Shown piece by piece: positions 60,954 through 64,000 of a stretch of 64,000 bases of DNA (position 1 is its first letter; each line of letters starts with the position of its first letter). Both the position numbers and the translations under genes were made by a program. The notes beneath the pieces were generated by a model that saw nothing but the letters and a program-made list of their open reading frames with translations, was not told the origin of the DNA and did no database searches. The stretch covers positions 5,828,001 to 5,892,000 of the forward strand of contig NZ_LR134356.1 of NCBI RefSeq assembly GCF_900637195.1. Reading direction: 5' to 3'. This DNA is from Mycolicibacterium aurum. GTDB taxonomy: Bacteria; Actinomycetota; Actinomycetes; Mycobacteriales; Mycobacteriaceae.

Positions 60954-62458
60954 TCACCCTCGAGGCCGCGCACCGTGGGAGCCGGCGCCCGCAGCGGAAG
61001 GCACACGATGAACCGTGTGTCGCCGGGCGTGGACTGCACCGCGACGGTCCCGAGGTGCTTCTCCACGACGATGCGCCGAACCAGATCCAACCCGAGCCCG
61101 GCCGCGGAGCCAGGCCTCGTGGTGAAGAAGGCAGTGAAGACCCGGTCGATGATGTCCGGGGCGATACCGGGACCGTCGTCACAGATCTCGACCCTGATCA
61201 TGGATTCGCCGTCGCGCATGGTCCGTACCGTCAGTGTGCCGCGGCCACCCATCGCCTGCAGTGCGTTGTCGAAGAGCTGCGTCCAGACCTGATTGAGATC
61301 ACCTGGGTAGCAGAGTAATTCAGGTAGCGAAAGGTCGGTCTCCTTCACCAGGGTGACGGGCGCGCCTTTCCCGGGCATGGCGACGCGGTCACCGAACATC
61401 ACCCCCGTGCTGCGGAGGAGGTCGTGGACGTCGACGCTCTGATAGACGCCCCTGTCCATCTGCGAATACTGTTTCACTCCGGTCAGCAACGCCGAAATGC
61501 GTTCGCACGCGGCCGCGATCTCACCGATGTGCAGTTCGGTGCCGATCGTCTGCTGCAGCCGGTCGACGACGCCCGGCAGCGATCCGGAGGCGCCGATGTC
61601 GGCGACCGACGCCGCGACACACTCCAGCCGGTCCACGCCGACGCCTCCGTCGACGAACGTCGCCGGGCTCGCCCTGTCGGCCGGTATGCCGTGCTGCTGC
61701 AACCACTCGCCCACGCCTCGGCGTCGGTGGGCGGCCTCGTCGGCCGTCAGGGGCGCGACATATGCCTGTCCGGCAACCGGTCTCAACTGTTGGCTGTACT
61801 TCGCCACCTGCGCGGCGACCTCGTCCTCGATGCTGAACAGCACGCGCAGGGCTTCGGGGGTGAACGTCGCCTCGACCTGATCGGGGAGCTTGCAGCGCGC
61901 TTCGCCCATCCCCGCGCGCAGACCGTTGATCGAGCGGTCCAGTGCGGCGGCGGCAGTGTGCAGCTGGTCGGTCAGCCCGGCGGTCAGGGCACCGAGTGCG
62001 AGAAGCATGTCCCGCCGGCTCAGCGACTCGCGCTGTTGCTGATGATCGTGCAGGTGCCCCGCCCGCAGGTCCAGCGCCAAGGGCAGGTGTGCCCGCAGAA
62101 ACCGGACAAAGGACCCGGTGCCGATCACGAACACCCGCGACGCCCTCGCCAAGCGAACCGAGGCGTCGTAGTGGTGTTCGTGCACCGCGCTCCGCGCCGC
62201 CCACACCCCGAAGAACTCGCCGCGGCGTGAGGTCCGCACGATGTCGACGTCCACCCCTGCGGAGCGCTTCGACGTCACCGCTTCACCGTCGATGAGCACG
62301 AAGAACTCCGTCGCCGGTTCGCCCTCCGCGCAGAGCGGGCCCGCCGGAAGGCTCAGCACCCGCCCATCAGCACACAGTGAATCCAGCTGGGCCTCAGTGA
62401 GACTCGCGAAGAGTGGGAGCGTGCGCAGCTCCGCTGCCCGGCAGCGCTCCCTCGTCAT
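60950..62458 (-). CDS. Histidine-kinase-like protein with cyclic nucleotide-binding domain, atypical H-box
   Basis: The 502-residue soluble protein has an N-terminal cNMP-binding-like domain (about 14-125: LFASLTEAQLDSLC, EGEPATEFFVLIDGEA, GEFFGVW), a dimerisation region (155-180), and an ATPase domain with N-box LFDNALQAM (Asn398), G1 DDGPG (427-431) and G2 GLGL (454-457). In the H-box, GLTHQL-type relatives carry the phospho-acceptor His where this protein has Asp164 (LTAGLTDQLHTA); a His at 167 is three residues on. So autophosphorylation may be lost or moved. It lies 12 bases after the NmrA-like gene. Confidence 0.88.
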   Translation of the reverse strand: MTRERCRAAELRTLPLFASLTEAQLDSLCADGRVLSLPAGPLCAEGEPATEFFVLIDGEAVTSKRSAGVDVDIVRTSRRGEFFGVWAARSAVHEHHYDASVRLARASRVFVIGTGSFVRFLRAHLPLALDLRAGHLHDHQQQRESLSRRDMLLALGALTAGLTDQLHTAAAALDRSINGLRAGMGEARCKLPDQVEATFTPEALRVLFSIEDEVAAQVAKYSQQLRPVAGQAYVAPLTADEAAHRRRGVGEWLQQHGIPADRASPATFVDGGVGVDRLECVAASVADIGASGSLPGVVDRLQQTIGTELHIGEIAAACERISALLTGVKQYSQMDRGVYQSVDVHDLLRSTGVMFGDRVAMPGKGAPVTLVKETDLSLPELLCYPGDLNQVWTQLFDNALQAMGGRGTLTVRTMRDGESMIRVEICDDGPGIAPDIIDRVFTAFFTTRPGSAAGLGLDLVRRIVVEKHLGTVAVQSTPGDTRFIVCLPLRAPAPTVRGLEGD

Positions 62459-62470
62459 CGACGGACTCCG

Positions 62471-63214
62471 TCACCGAGTGGCCAGCCAGTCGCCGAACCT
62501 GGTGTCGGCGATGGCGGCACCCTGGCCCGTGACCAGGCTGTCCTGGCCGACGGGGGTTCCGAAGTAGGTGGCCGCAGGATCCACGACAACCGGGGTGTCG
62601 TCACCTCGCGCCTCGGTGAGGATGCCGGCCAGTCGGGCGAAGCTGATCTTCTCGGGTCCGCCGATGTCGATGATCCCGTTGGACGGCGCGGCCAGCGCAG
62701 CGTCGGCCACCTCGGCGGCCACCTCGGCCGCGGCGATCGGCTGGATTCTGGCGTCGGGGGCATGGATGGTCCCGTCGACGATCAGGGATCCCACGATCAT
62801 CTCCGCGAATTCGTGGAACTGGGTCGCCCGCACGATTGTGTACGGTATTCCGGAGAAGGCGATCGTGTTCTCCTGCACCACTTTCGCGCGCATGTACCCG
62901 CTCTCCGGCAGCTGGTCGGCTCCGACGATCGACAGCGCGACGTAGTGACCCACCCCCGCCGCTTTCGCGGCTGCCACCACGTTGGCCGTTGCGGTGGTGA
63001 AGAATTCCATCACGGGCTCGTCGTCGAACGACGGGGAGTTGGTGACGTCGACCACCACCTCCGCGCCGGCCAGCGCTTCCCCCAGCCCGGCCCCGGTCAG
63101 GACGTCGGCGCCGGTGCTGCGCGCCGCGCCCACCACGTGGTGTCCGGCGGCACGCAGGATGGTGACGACCTGTGACCCGATCTGACCGGTGGCTCCGATT
63201 ACGGTGATATTCAC
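62471..63214 (-). CDS. NmrA-like NAD(P)-binding protein
   Basis: The 247-residue atypical SDR starts at ATG 63214 and has TVIGATGQIGSQVVTIL at the N-terminus, GAARSTGAD after beta-2, VVVDVTNSPSF, HYVALSIVGAD and the substrate-type loop YTIVRATQFHEF. It overlaps the esterase stop by 4 bases (ATGA) and precedes the kinase-like gene by 12, so the three are probably one transcript. Substrate unknown. Confidence 0.9.
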   Translation of the reverse strand: MNITVIGATGQIGSQVVTILRAAGHHVVGAARSTGADVLTGAGLGEALAGAEVVVDVTNSPSFDDEPVMEFFTTATANVVAAAKAAGVGHYVALSIVGADQLPESGYMRAKVVQENTIAFSGIPYTIVRATQFHEFAEMIVGSLIVDGTIHAPDARIQPIAAAEVAAEVADAALAAPSNGIIDIGGPEKISFARLAGILTEARGDDTPVVVDPAATYFGTPVGQDSLVTGQGAAIADTRFGDWLATR

Positions 63215-64000
63215 TGCCCGAACGCCTTTCGTAGAGTGTGGATGGCCAGCTCGATCGCTGCTGTTGCCGCAGCGGTCTCGCGGACCGGATTGAGCATCAT
63301 GAAGTCGTGCAGGATGCCGTTGACCCGGACGCTGGTGGTGCGCACGCCCGCGGCCGTGAGATGTCGGGCGTATGCTTCGCCCTCGTCCCTGAGCACATCG
63401 TTCTCGTCGACGATGACCAGTGCAGGCGGCAGCCCCCGCAACTCCTCGGGACCGGCCCTGCGCGGCGAGGCGGTGATCTCACCGCGCCGAGCAGCGTCGG
63501 GCAGGTAGCAGTCCCAGAACCACGCCATCGCCTTGGCGGTCAGGAACGGCCCGTCGGCGAATTCCCGGTAGCTGTCGGTGTCCTGGCCCGCATCGGTCAC
63601 CGGGTAGTACATCGACTGATGGATGAAGGTGACGTCGCCGCGCTGCTTGGCCAGGATCGCCACCGCGGCGGTCATGTTGCCCCCGACCGAGTCGCCCGCC
63701 ACGGCGAGGCGCGAGACGTCCAAGCCCTCGACATCACCGTGGCGGGTCAGCCATTGAGCCGTGGCGTACGCCTGCTCGATGGCCACGGGGTACTGCGCTT
63801 CCGGTGCGCGGTCGTACTCGACGAAAGCGATGGCGGCTTCCGCCCCCACCGCCAGCTCCCGCACGAGGCGGTCATGGGTTCCCGCGTTTCCGAGCACCCA
63901 TCCGCCGCCGTGGATGTACAGCACCACCGGCAAGGGTCCGGTCACCCCCGGCGGGGTGACGATGCGCACGGCCACGTCGCCGTGGTCGCACGGCACGGTG
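63211..64000 (-). CDS. HSL-type alpha/beta hydrolase (esterase/lipase), truncated by window edge
   Basis: At least 262 residues are visible and the N-terminus lies beyond base 64000. The hormone-sensitive-lipase group signature is clear: LYIHGGGWVLGN (oxyanion HGGG), FVEYDRAPEAQYP, the nucleophile elbow GDSVGGN, the Asp of IVDENDVLRDEG and the His in ILHDFMML. It hydrolyses short- to medium-chain esters. An in-frame GTG at 63996 is not likely to be the start because the family needs about 60 more residues. It is coupled to the NmrA-like gene downstream. Confidence 0.92.
   Translation of the reverse strand, partial: TVPCDHGDVAVRIVTPPGVTGPLPVVLYIHGGGWVLGNAGTHDRLVRELAVGAEAAIAFVEYDRAPEAQYPVAIEQAYATAQWLTRHGDVEGLDVSRLAVAGDSVGGNMTAAVAILAKQRGDVTFIHQSMYYPVTDAGQDTDSYREFADGPFLTAKAMAWFWDCYLPDAARRGEITASPRRAGPEELRGLPPALVIVDENDVLRDEGEAYARHLTAAGVRTTSVRVNGILHDFMMLNPVRETAAATAAIELAIHTLRKAFGQ

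Overview
The window is a 64 kb stretch of high-G+C chromosome from a fast-growing mycobacterium (Mycolicibacterium-like) or a very close actinobacterial relative. Signs of this are a DesA3-type desaturase followed by its ferredoxin reductase partner (the Rv3230c-Rv3229c order), a HadA-like dehydratase, a DUF3516 Ski2-like helicase, an F420-type luciferase-like oxidoreductase, two 13E12-type DUF222/HNH proteins, a secreted cutinase-like protein, frequent GTG/TTG starts and many 4-base ATGA/GTGA gene overlaps. I see no rRNA, tRNA, CRISPR array, prophage or intact insertion sequence.

Layout. 0-9 kb: a truncated DJ-1/PfpI gene, a MarR-MFS pair, a secreted glycosidase, a class III aminotransferase, three exported hydrolases (cutinase-like, metallo-beta-lactamase fold, glycerophosphodiesterase), a tiny Cys-rich protein and an SDR. 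9-13.7 kb: a compact minus-strand run (SDR, EamA exporter, TetR, hydroxyacid-oxoacid transhydrogenase-like enzyme, thioesterase, MarR). 13.7-20.8 kb: phosphoesterase, TesB thioesterase, SRPBCC protein, acyltransferase, DUF3516 helicase, SHOCT protein and a 47-residue basic protein. 20.9-30.8 kb: the first HNH gene, F420 oxidoreductase, amidase, SDR/TetR pairs, a decayed nitroreductase, tandem DUF202 proteins, enoyl-CoA hydratase, AraC regulator and HadA-like protein. 30.8-32.4 kb: an ECF42-type sigma factor with its DGPF/YCII partner. 33.1-36 kb: a cobalt-type nitrile hydratase operon (DUF1097 membrane protein, beta, alpha, accessory protein, CbiM-like cobalt permease) with a divergent GlxA-type regulator.

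37-50 kb: a second GlxA regulator, an MFS/ROK divergent pair, an NCS2 permease coupled to a cysteine hydrolase, a 35-residue acidic ORF, an alpha/beta hydrolase-TetR operon, a GH3 glycosidase, a STAS protein and an EAL-DICT protein. 50-64 kb: NmrA-like and flavin-reductase-like genes, the desaturase pair, 4-alpha-glucanotransferase, the second HNH gene, an ammonium transporter, a methyltransferase, an epimerase/TetR divergent pair, a histidine-kinase-like protein that lacks the usual phospho-acceptor His, an NmrA-like gene and a truncated HSL-type esterase.

Most of the region is accessory metabolism: small catabolic or detoxification cassettes, each with its own one-component regulator. The most informative signals are (1) the cobalt nitrile hydratase operon with built-in permeases and 21-bp-spaced repeats in the control region, (2) the ECF42/DGPF pair with a matching promoter, (3) near-perfect operators at two TetR loci, (4) the histidine-kinase-like protein with Asp in the H-box, and (5) a nitroreductase remnant with an internal deletion. 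I found no clearly new multi-gene defence or secondary-metabolite system.
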